64,000 bases of DNA from Thermococcus paralvinellae (lineage in GTDB: Archaea; Methanobacteriota_B; Thermococci; Thermococcales; Thermococcaceae): assembly GCF_000517445.1 (NCBI RefSeq), contig NZ_CP006965.1, positions 1,402,681-1,466,680 on the forward strand, given 5' to 3'. Under the pieces are notes generated by a model. That model had not been told where the DNA came from. It did not search any database and saw only the letters and a list, made by a program, of their open reading frames with translations. Position 1 is the first letter of the stretch. Every line of letters starts with the position of its first letter. The position numbers and the translations under genes are program-made. Below, piece after piece: positions 8,925-15,477 of the stretch.

Positions 8925-9154
8925 ATGAAAGTATACTGCTTATTCAAGGTTTTAGAGGATGTGAGGGGCTTATTGATTACTATTTGAAAATACATAGTCT
9001 ATCCCAAGAGATTTTTCTTGTTAAGGGTGAATACAATATCATTGCAGAAATCGAATATGAAGACTACGAGAGCTTCAAAAAGCTGGTTTCTGAACTCTGT
9101 AAACTTCATGAAATCTCCAAAATAACAATCCTAGATGTAAAAGGTATCTTCTAA
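8925..9154 (+). pseudogene. Decayed Lrp/AsnC ligand-binding (RAM) domain gene
   Basis: An ATG at 8925 opens MKVYCLFKVLEDVRG and then hits TGA after 20 codons. The next frame continues with a RAM-like segment (DYYLKIHSLSQEIFLVKG, then EYNIIAEIEYEDYESFKKL) to a TAA at 9152-9154. Together the pieces resemble the 80-residue AsnC ligand-binding protein encoded at 19144-19386 in length and pattern. A single frameshift near 8965-8980 would explain it. It could instead be a short real gene with a non-standard start in the second frame. Confidence 0.5.
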
Positions 9155-9186
9155 ATTTCAGATAGCAGTTTAGGCACAATCACAAA

Positions 9187-9231
9187 ACTTATAAGTAATG
9201 TAAAGTAAACTTTACGTAAAGGAAACTTTAC
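9187..9231 (+). promoter_or_regulatory. Promoter with two tandem 16-bp palindromic operators
   Basis: The TATA box CTTATAAGT (9188-9196) is followed at once by two abutting near-identical dyads. The first, 9200-9215, is GTAAAGTAAACTTTAC (arms of 7, AA centre). The second, 9216-9231, is GTAAAGGAAACTTTAC (one arm mismatch). They cover the expected transcription start, so a bound protein would block RNA polymerase. The XRE-family protein encoded in the operon (10406-10603) is the obvious candidate repressor. Confidence 0.75.
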
Positions 9232-9245
9232 ATGAGGGATTCACG

Positions 9246-9518
9246 ATGGAGGTTGTTGGCATACTTGGAATGATAATAATTCTGAGTTATGTCTATCTAA
9301 CCATAAAGTATGAAAATAGGGACGAGCGTTTCCATATGATAAATGTAAAGAGTCATGTATGGGCAGTGAGCTTCCTTCTCTTCGGAAATTTGCTTGTGCA
9401 GATTCTCAACTATCTTGGTAAAGTTGACAAGATGTTTACACTGGGATTTACAATTGCAATAATAACAGTGAGCCTAGGGTATATTCTAGGGTTTGTGTAC
9501 TATTCAAAGGTGATGTAA
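9246..9518 (+). CDS. Small membrane protein, first gene of XRE/ABC operon
   Basis: The product is 90 residues with three hydrophobic segments (about 3-20, 37-58 and 65-85) and a short polar stretch KYENRDERFHMIN between the first two. The C-terminus YYSKVM resembles YYSRVM of the next protein, suggesting a shortened paralogue. GAGGGAT lies 5 nt before the ATG. The stop codon directly abuts the ATG of the next gene. Function is unknown; position suggests a membrane partner of the downstream ABC exporter or of a signal sensed with the XRE regulator. Confidence 0.8.
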   Translation: MEVVGILGMIIILSYVYLTIKYENRDERFHMINVKSHVWAVSFLLFGNLLVQILNYLGKVDKMFTLGFTIAIITVSLGYILGFVYYSKVM

Positions 9519-9998
9519 ATGAACGAGCTGATAGTTAATTTCCTTATCTGGGCACTAATCGTAGTTAGCCTCACATCCATTTGGCTGTATCTTTCGAAAA
9601 AATTTGGTGATGAGGAAAAGAAGAAAGCCCTAATTCCAGCTGTGATTGTAATCCTAACAATGGGTTACATCATGGGATGGGCAGTCAGTAAGGAGAACTT
9701 AGCTACAGCTTTTGCAACGTTGATAGTTGGTGCTTTGATTATTCAACTCTATTACAGCTCCTTGAGAAGGAAAGGATATGTTCTCGAAGATGAAAGAACT
9801 CTGAGAATCGAAGAGATTTCAGCAAGGAGAACCCTTCAAGTGTTCATAATAACCCTAGCTTTTATCGTGATTTATCTCTCGGTAGCCCAGCAGAGAAATC
9901 CAGCACTTAGGGATGCATTTATTTTGGCTGAAGTTTTGCTTGCAGCTGTGATGCTTCTCCACATGGCATTTAGAGCTTATTATAGCAGGGTGATGTAA
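9519..9998 (+). CDS. DUF2178-like membrane protein
   Basis: This 159-residue protein has four hydrophobic segments arranged in two pairs, separated by a conserved-looking polar loop with DERTLRIEEISARRTLQV near residues 90-107. That loop is characteristic of the DUF2178 family, whose members often sit beside XRE regulators in archaea and bacteria (recalled). It ends in HMAFRAYYSRVM. No enzymatic motif is seen. The gene follows the previous one with no gap and was probably co-transcribed. Confidence 0.8.
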   Translation: MNELIVNFLIWALIVVSLTSIWLYLSKKFGDEEKKKALIPAVIVILTMGYIMGWAVSKENLATAFATLIVGALIIQLYYSSLRRKGYVLEDERTLRIEEISARRTLQVFIITLAFIVIYLSVAQQRNPALRDAFILAEVLLAAVMLLHMAFRAYYSRVM

Positions 9999-10040
9999 TG
10001 TGAATCCGCTGATAGTCTATTACTATGGGAGGGATCAGCT

Positions 10041-10409
10041 ATGAACAGAAAAATATGGCTCATGGCAGTTACCCTCATGTTTCTCTTTGCCATGCTTTCG
10101 ATACACTTCATAAAATCGGCTAATCCATATGGAGCATTAATCTCAGCTGGATTTGCAATCCTAACAATTCATGTTGGAATGAAACTTGCTGGAATTAAAG
10201 AAAGCGAAAAAGAGCTCAAAATTGCAGCAACGACCCTTTATATTTATGTTGTCTTCGCTATACTCTGGTTCGCTTGGAAGTTAGCAAAGCTCTATGGGAG
10301 CCAAGAGTTCAAACCGTTCGTATTGGAAGCTTCAAGGGTAATTACAATCGCAATCTCAATAAATCTTGGAGTTAGAGCTTATTATACACTTAAAGGTGAT
10401 GTAACGTGA
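10041..10409 (+). CDS. Small membrane protein, third of the paralogous set
   Basis: The product is 122 residues with four hydrophobic segments and a charged stretch (GIKESEKELKIAATTLY) in the middle. It looks like a shortened DUF2178-type protein and shares the terminal RAYY motif (LGVRAYYTLKGDVT) with the preceding gene. A strong ribosome site GGGAGGGAT (10027-10035) precedes the ATG. The stop overlaps the GTG start of the XRE gene (GTGA), so the two are coupled. Confidence 0.8.
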   Translation: MNRKIWLMAVTLMFLFAMLSIHFIKSANPYGALISAGFAILTIHVGMKLAGIKESEKELKIAATTLYIYVVFAILWFAWKLAKLYGSQEFKPFVLEASRVITIAISINLGVRAYYTLKGDVT

Positions 10410-10603
10410 AAAACAAGCTGAGAGAGCTTAGAGAGGCAAGAGGATTGACTCAGGAAGAGCTGGCAAAAATATTAGGGGTTACAAGGCAGACGATAATAGC
10501 AATTGAAAAAGGTAAGTATGATCCCTCATTAAGGTTAGCATTCAAAATAGCCCGGTTCTTTGGGGTTAAGATCGAGGATATCTTCATCTATGAAGGTGAT
10601 TAA
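10406..10603 (+). CDS. XRE-family HTH repressor
   Basis: This 65-residue protein is essentially a single Cro/CI helix-turn-helix: LRELREARGLTQEELAKILG, then VTRQTIIAIEKGKYDPSL and RLAFKIARFFGVKIEDIF. It belongs to the compact YozG/XRE type typically encoded next to small membrane proteins. It starts at a GTG that overlaps the stop of the gene before. The tandem palindromes over the operon start (9200-9231) are the likely target, giving autoregulation; this is inference. Confidence 0.92.
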   Translation: MKNKLRELREARGLTQEELAKILGVTRQTIIAIEKGKYDPSLRLAFKIARFFGVKIEDIFIYEGD

Positions 10604-10604
10604 G

Positions 10605-10787
10605 ATGTTTAGGAACAAATACAGAGAAAAGGCTTGGTGGTCAATTTTTGTTGGACTTCTTTTTGCATTTTCTGGCGCTTATGTGAAGTTCAAGCCCATG
10701 ACCATCGTTGGAATACTGTTTGCGACCTTTGGAGTTATACTCCTTGAATATGATCGGAGGGTTGCACATGACAGCGATAAAAGTTGA
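10605..10787 (+). CDS. 60-residue two-helix membrane protein
   Basis: A short protein follows the XRE gene by one base, with AAGGTGAT as ribosome site. It has a basic start (MFRNKYREKAWW) and two hydrophobic segments (about 12-30 and 33-50), and ends in a charged tail. Its last 20 bases overlap the ATG of the ABC ATPase. It is not recognised as any named family. It is probably a small accessory subunit of the membrane set. Confidence 0.72.
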   Translation: MFRNKYREKAWWSIFVGLLFAFSGAYVKFKPMTIVGILFATFGVILLEYDRRVAHDSDKS

Positions 10788-11499
10788 AAACCTTGAAAAA
10801 GACTATGGAAAAGTTAAAGCCCTAAAAGGAATAAGCTTTGAAGTTGAAGAGGGAGAGATTTTTGGCTTGATTGGACCTAACGGTGCTGGAAAGTCAACAA
10901 CCCTCAAGATCTTGGCTACCCTTCTAATACCAACCGGAGGAAGAGCTGAGGTTTATGGGCATGACGTTGTGAGTGAGGCTGATGAAGTCAGAAAGCTCAT
11001 CAGTTACCTCCCAGAAGAAGCTGGAGCATACAAAAATCTCACTGGATACGAATACCTTGAGTTCATGGCAAAGCTATACTCAAAGACTGGAAAAAGCGTT
11101 GAAGAAATGCTGAAGCTTGGCATTGAAATCGCTGGACTAGGGGAGAGAATTCACGACAAAGTTGCAACTTATTCAAAGGGTATGACAAGAAAACTTCTGC
11201 TTGCGAGGGCTTTAATGGTCATACCAAAGCTTGCAATTCTTGACGAGCCTGCAAGCGGTCTTGATATAGTGAATGCTTATGCAATTAGGCAGACAATCAA
11301 GAGATTTGCAAGAGATGAGGGCGTTACATTCCTAATTTCCAGCCACAACATGCTTGAGGTAGAGTTTCTGTGCGATAGGGTGGCTTTGATAAACAAGGGG
11401 ATTATCATTGATATCGGAACACCAAAGGAACTGAAAGAGAAGTACAACGCTGAGAACCTCGAAGAAGTCTTTATGAAGGCTGTGGGGGTGAAATTATGA
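10768..11499 (+). CDS. ABC transporter ATPase, NatA-like
   Basis: From the ATG at 10768 (GGAGGG upstream) the protein is 243 residues: Walker A GPNGAGKST, a signature YSKGMTRK in place of LSGGQ, Walker B LAILDEPASGLD and switch His in SSHNMLE. It fits the DrrA/NatA (ABC-2 exporter) class. Its GTGA-like overlap with the permease gene (11496-11499) shows coupling. The substrate is unknown; NatAB relatives export Na+ or antimicrobial molecules. Confidence 0.92.
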   Translation: MTAIKVENLEKDYGKVKALKGISFEVEEGEIFGLIGPNGAGKSTTLKILATLLIPTGGRAEVYGHDVVSEADEVRKLISYLPEEAGAYKNLTGYEYLEFMAKLYSKTGKSVEEMLKLGIEIAGLGERIHDKVATYSKGMTRKLLLARALMVIPKLAILDEPASGLDIVNAYAIRQTIKRFARDEGVTFLISSHNMLEVEFLCDRVALINKGIIIDIGTPKELKEKYNAENLEEVFMKAVGVKL

Positions 11500-12788
11500 G
11501 TGACTTTTTTATAATAGTCATGAAAGAGCTCAAGGATTTAATGAGGAATAAGCAGATCATAGTTGGGATGATAATCGTCCCGCTCATTCTCTTTCCCGCT
11601 TTGGGGAAGATGATAAGCTTTGGAATAAGTGAAGCAAAGGAAGAAACTAAAGTCATCCTCGTTAACTTTGACGAGGGCAAATACGGTGATATTCTCATAA
11701 GCGCCCTTAAAGCCGCTCCAAACGTTACTGTTACCCTTATAGATGCCCAGACAGTGCAAGAGGCAATTCAAAAGGCTCAGACAGAAGGATATAATGTCGT
11801 CGTAATAATTCCAAAGGATTTCTCCAAAAACATTGAAGCAAACGAAAAGACGTATGTTGAGGTTTACGCTGTGTTTAAAGGAATAAGTGCAGGAATCAAA
11901 GAGAGCGTGAGCGAAGGCAGAATTAACGCTGTTCTACAAGTCCTTAATGAGGAGCTGGCAAAGCTGAAGATAAAAGAGGCAGTGAAAGGCAATCCCGAAG
12001 CAATTTTGCACCCAATAGATGCAAAAAGCTACTCGGTGATTCAAGGGAGAATTGTAAATGTCCCTCCCTCCGTCGTCTCTGGGATAATCTACTCCCAAGC
12101 ATTCTCCATTCCACTGGTGCTCTTCATAATGATAAGCTATGTTTCCCAGATGGCTGCAACAACAATGGCGGCTGAAAAAGAGAACAAGACACTTGAAACA
12201 CTTCTAACACTCCCAGTTAGAAGGGTAACAATAATAACCGGCAAAATGGTAGGAACAGCGATAATAGCCCTCATTGCATCAATTGCTTACATGATTGGTC
12301 TGAAATATTATATAAGCTCATTTTCCCCCGAAAATATGACTCAAATCGGAATTACCCTGAAAGACCTCGGACTTGAGATGACGCCCAAAGGAGCTCTGCT
12401 CTTCGGGATTTCACTGTTCCTAAGCATAGTCTTCGCCTTAAGCTTGGCAATGCTCATTTCAGTGTTTGCAGAGGACATAAGGAGTGCAGGAACAATGGTC
12501 AGCATGATTATGATGCCTCTCCTCTTCCCAATCTGGATTTTGATGTTCAAAGATGTCTCAACCCTTCCACCAGCCGTTAAATACTTCCTTTATGCAATTC
12601 CATTCAGCCACCCAGTAATAGCTTCAAGAGCCGTTCTTTTGAAGCAGTACGGAATAGTTTACGCTGGAATAGCTTATCTTCTATTCATCAGCGGAGCAAT
12701 GCTCTACATAACTGCAAAATTCTTCTCAACGGAAAAAGTGCTTACGGCAAAGCTGAAGTGGGGGAAGAGGCGTGGAGCTGAGAAGTGA
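11496..12788 (+). CDS. ABC-2 permease, NatB-like
   Basis: The 430-residue permease has one N-terminal membrane helix (about 20-42), a large outside domain of about 165 residues and then five or six helices (from about 205). This is the NatB/YhaP-type ABC-2 layout. The motif EKENKTLETLLTLPVRR, typical of the family, precedes the second helix. Its end overlaps the start of the next gene by 17 nt. With the ATPase before it, it should form an exporter. Confidence 0.9.
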   Translation: MSDFFIIVMKELKDLMRNKQIIVGMIIVPLILFPALGKMISFGISEAKEETKVILVNFDEGKYGDILISALKAAPNVTVTLIDAQTVQEAIQKAQTEGYNVVVIIPKDFSKNIEANEKTYVEVYAVFKGISAGIKESVSEGRINAVLQVLNEELAKLKIKEAVKGNPEAILHPIDAKSYSVIQGRIVNVPPSVVSGIIYSQAFSIPLVLFIMISYVSQMAATTMAAEKENKTLETLLTLPVRRVTIITGKMVGTAIIALIASIAYMIGLKYYISSFSPENMTQIGITLKDLGLEMTPKGALLFGISLFLSIVFALSLAMLISVFAEDIRSAGTMVSMIMMPLLFPIWILMFKDVSTLPPAVKYFLYAIPFSHPVIASRAVLLKQYGIVYAGIAYLLFISGAMLYITAKFFSTEKVLTAKLKWGKRRGAEK

Positions 12789-13575
12789 ATTTGTTCTACT
12801 TCTTTTGCTTTTAGCACTCCTTTTATTTTCTGCTCTTTCAACTAATACACCAGAACAAAGAAAGAGAGACGTAAACATCACTATAGCGAATCTTACAATT
12901 ATAAAAGCTCCTCTTCCAAAGTACTGTTCATACACTATTGAAGCAAAGGGCTTGTTCTGGGAAAACAGTCTTAACAACGTGAGCTTTAAAATCTTTGCAA
13001 ACGGCACACTTGTCAAAAGCATCATCATGAACGGCATAAATGGCGAATATCTGTGCAAGGACAATAGAATTTTGCTCTACACATATTATCCCAGCGATGC
13101 ATTGGGAGTCAGTAGATACATGCTTCTGGAAAACATGAGTGTCAAATGGGAAAAGGAGTTTCCAAGCTTTACATTACCAAAATTCTACATCAATGGAACT
13201 CTCATTCTCATCAAGCATGGAGATATGGAAAAGAATGTCGAGCCTTGCTTGATATGGCTTGACTTTGAAAGCGGAAAAGTTGGGAGGAAGTTCTGCCATG
13301 AGTTCCCAAGCGACATTCTTGACGTGAAGCTTACAAACAAAGGAGTTTACCTCACGACTTCTGATGGTTTTCTGATATGGATTCACAAAGAAGGTGTCAA
13401 ACAGACTTTTGTGGATAGGATAGATGGAATTATACTCGGAGCGAGAATGCGGATTATAATTGAGAACAATCTAATCCATGTCTCATACAGCTTTGCAAAC
13501 GAAAGAGGTGAATCTAAGAGAGGAGAGTGTATTTTCACTTCCAAATTGATAAAAATTAGATGCGAGAAAAGCTGA
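12772..13575 (+). CDS. Secreted or membrane-anchored protein, last gene of the ABC operon
   Basis: The protein starts at GTG 12772 inside the permease gene and is 267 residues. A poly-leucine signal/anchor (LLLLLLALLLFSALS, about residues 9-24) is followed by an extracellular-looking, beta-rich domain with several NxT/NxS sequons and four paired-looking cysteines. The rest suggests a WD/propeller-like repeat (LIWLDFESGKVG and LIWIHKEGV), but no family is recognised. Being translated with the exporter, it may be an extracytoplasmic partner or sensor. Confidence 0.75.
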   Translation: MELRSEFVLLLLLLALLLFSALSTNTPEQRKRDVNITIANLTIIKAPLPKYCSYTIEAKGLFWENSLNNVSFKIFANGTLVKSIIMNGINGEYLCKDNRILLYTYYPSDALGVSRYMLLENMSVKWEKEFPSFTLPKFYINGTLILIKHGDMEKNVEPCLIWLDFESGKVGRKFCHEFPSDILDVKLTNKGVYLTTSDGFLIWIHKEGVKQTFVDRIDGIILGARMRIIIENNLIHVSYSFANERGESKRGECIFTSKLIKIRCEKS

Positions 13576-13983
13576 TTACTCTATCGGAACTCCATCTTTT
13601 GTCCTCGGAGCGAGCCATTTCATAAGCCTTTGGGGGTCTTTAGTCCTTATTGTAATTGTTATTGGCCCCAGAGGGGACTCCTCGTTGAAGTTCACCTTTC
13701 CAGCATAAGCTACCTGCTTGTGGACTTTGATTATAATTTCCTCACCAAAGTAGCCGTCCTCAAGAAAAGCTCTCGCTGTGTCAAGAATAGCCTGTCCTCT
13801 AAAAAGCTCATACAACCTTTGTAAAGCTTTTTTGTTCTTTGTTTTCCCAACTAAAATTATGTAGTCCCCCTTATCAAACGCTTCAAACTCCAAACCGGGG
13901 ATTAAATTCAACATAGCCTTCTTTACTTTCTCAATGTCCTCAGTGGGATAAACATAAGCTTCAACTTCAACTTCTTCAAACAT
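13576..13983 (-). CDS. COG1325-type RNA-binding protein (predicted exosome-associated)
   Basis: From the ATG at 13983 (GGTGA upstream) the product is 135 residues and belongs to the archaeal family COG1325/PF01877, annotated as a predicted exosome or RNA-binding subunit. Visible blocks are [39 protein letters not shown] and [11 protein letters not shown], ending in PRTKDGVPI, which is a family hallmark. An in-frame ATG at 13995 lacks a ribosome site. Confidence 0.82.
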   Translation of the reverse strand: MFEEVEVEAYVYPTEDIEKVKKAMLNLIPGLEFEAFDKGDYIILVGKTKNKKALQRLYELFRGQAILDTARAFLEDGYFGEEIIIKVHKQVAYAGKVNFNEESPLGPITITIRTKDPQRLMKWLAPRTKDGVPIE

Positions 13984-14036
13984 CTCTCTCACCATTGCTG
14001 CTCTTCTCTATGGCGGTTTTAAAGTTTTGGGCAACG

Positions 14037-14070
14037 TTTATAAGTTTAGGAGAACCTAAAATATTTAGGT
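14037..14070 (+). promoter_or_regulatory. ZIP transporter promoter with DtxR-like operator
   Basis: TTTATAAG (14037-14044) is followed directly by the dyad TTTAGGAGAACCTAAA (14045-14060, arms of 6, 4-nt centre). A third half-site TTTAGGT (14064-14070) overlaps the ribosome site of the ZIP gene. The TTAGG/CCTAA half-sites resemble those of DtxR/MntR/IdeR metal repressors. Metal-dependent repression of the transporter is therefore likely. Confidence 0.68.
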
Positions 14071-14077
14071 GTAGTGT

Positions 14078-14887
14078 ATGCTAGAAAACTTCATTCAAAG
14101 TTTAGCAAGCTATATACTCTCAGCATCAAACGGAAACATCATTCTCATTGCATTCTATGCCGGGTTGTTCGTTGCTTTAATGACTTCTCTCGGTTCTTTA
14201 GTTGCAATATTTGCTAAAAACCTCCCAGAATGGAGCGTTGAGTTCAGCTTAAGCTTTGCCGCTGGAGTTATGATTGTTGCGAGCTTTACAAGCTTAATTT
14301 TGCCAGCGATAGAATCAACCAACAGCTTTACTCCAGCTGGGATTGGAATTCTCTTGGGAGTCATGCTGATTTGTATAGTAGACAAACTCATTCCACATGA
14401 ACATATTGTCAAGGGATACGAAGGTCCAAAGGAGTTTAAAGATAAGTTAAAAGTGGTCTGGCTAATTGTTCTCGCTATGATAATTCACAACCTTCCAGAA
14501 GGTCTGGCTGTTGGAACTTCGATAGTTTACAATCTTGAGACAGGACTTATTACAGCTTTAGCGATAGGGATTCAGGATTTTCCAGAGGGTGTTGTTGTTG
14601 CCCTTCCTCTAGCAGTGCTTCAGAAGAAAAGGTTGCAGCCAATACTTATTGGAGTTCTGAGTGGAGTTGCTGAAATGATTATGACAGTTATTGGAGCACT
14701 GCTGTTTGTCAAACTTAACTGGCTTCTGCCCTATGGTCTGGGTTTAGCTGGAGGGGCAATGCTATATATTACAGTTAAAGAAATGATCCCCGAAATTTAC
14801 AAAAAAGAGGAAAATGAAACCCTCATAACAATTGGCTTTTTCTTGGGCTTTTACGTGATGCTGTTCTTAGACTCAATGCTTGGCTAA
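14078..14887 (+). CDS. ZIP-family divalent metal transporter
   Basis: This 269-residue protein has eight predicted helices and the ZIP metal-binding sequences HNLPEGLAVG (helix 4, near residue 148) and IQDFPEGVVVA (helix 5, near 178). The His-containing loop before helix 4 is short (KLIPHEHIVKG). It probably imports Zn, Fe or Mn. AGGTG lies 6 nt before the ATG. A DtxR-like operator covers the promoter. The 3' end overlaps the convergent kinase gene by 15 nt. Confidence 0.9.
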   Translation: MLENFIQSLASYILSASNGNIILIAFYAGLFVALMTSLGSLVAIFAKNLPEWSVEFSLSFAAGVMIVASFTSLILPAIESTNSFTPAGIGILLGVMLICIVDKLIPHEHIVKGYEGPKEFKDKLKVVWLIVLAMIIHNLPEGLAVGTSIVYNLETGLITALAIGIQDFPEGVVVALPLAVLQKKRLQPILIGVLSGVAEMIMTVIGALLFVKLNWLLPYGLGLAGGAMLYITVKEMIPEIYKKEENETLITIGFFLGFYVMLFLDSMLG

Positions 14888-15433
14888 TCCAAGCCTTTTC
14901 GCTAATTCTTCAATCTCCTTTCTGTAATCATCAATGTGGTTGTCGTTCACTATCATGTAATCTGCAAGAGCTATAACATTCCCGATGCCAAATTTAAGCT
15001 CCTTCCAGTCTCTAGCTTCAAAGTCTGCCCAGGTTTTGGGATCGTCACTCCTGCCTCTCCGCTTTAAACGCTCAAATCTCTTCTTCGGAGATGAATGGAC
15101 AGCTATTATTATAATCTCATGGTCTGGAAAAGCGTCTTTGAATGTCTGAATTTCATCCAAAGAACGGACGCCATCAATGATAACTGCCTTATGCTTCTTT
15201 AAAAGCTCTTTAACCCTTGGAACCGTCAGCTTTGCAACAGCGTTGTCTCCTAATTCCTGCCTTAGCTGAATGCTGATTTTATTCATTCCATCTGGAGTCC
15301 TTGGGATTCCTCTCTTATCTGCCTCTTCCCTCACAATATCTCCCATTGAAACGTGAGGAACGCCATATTTTGAGAAAATCCTCACAACTTCACCTTTACC
15401 AGAACCGGGCATACCTACTACACAGATTATCAT
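14873..15433 (-). CDS. UPF0200 P-loop kinase (dephospho-CoA kinase-like)
   Basis: The product is 186 residues with P-loop GMPGSGKG at the N-terminus, a KxxxVIIDGVRSLDEI segment and FERLKRRGRSDDP. This is the archaeal UPF0200 family, related to dephospho-CoA and adenylate kinases. Its true substrate is unclear: archaeal dephospho-CoA kinase activity has been assigned to another family (DUF359) in Thermococcus, so the common CoA label should be treated with care. Confidence 0.82.
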   Translation of the reverse strand: MIICVVGMPGSGKGEVVRIFSKYGVPHVSMGDIVREEADKRGIPRTPDGMNKISIQLRQELGDNAVAKLTVPRVKELLKKHKAVIIDGVRSLDEIQTFKDAFPDHEIIIIAVHSSPKKRFERLKRRGRSDDPKTWADFEARDWKELKFGIGNVIALADYMIVNDNHIDDYRKEIEELAKRLGLAKH

Positions 15434-15477
15434 TGCCCATCCTCAGCTAAATGTGGAGGGTTTAAAAGGTTAACTAA

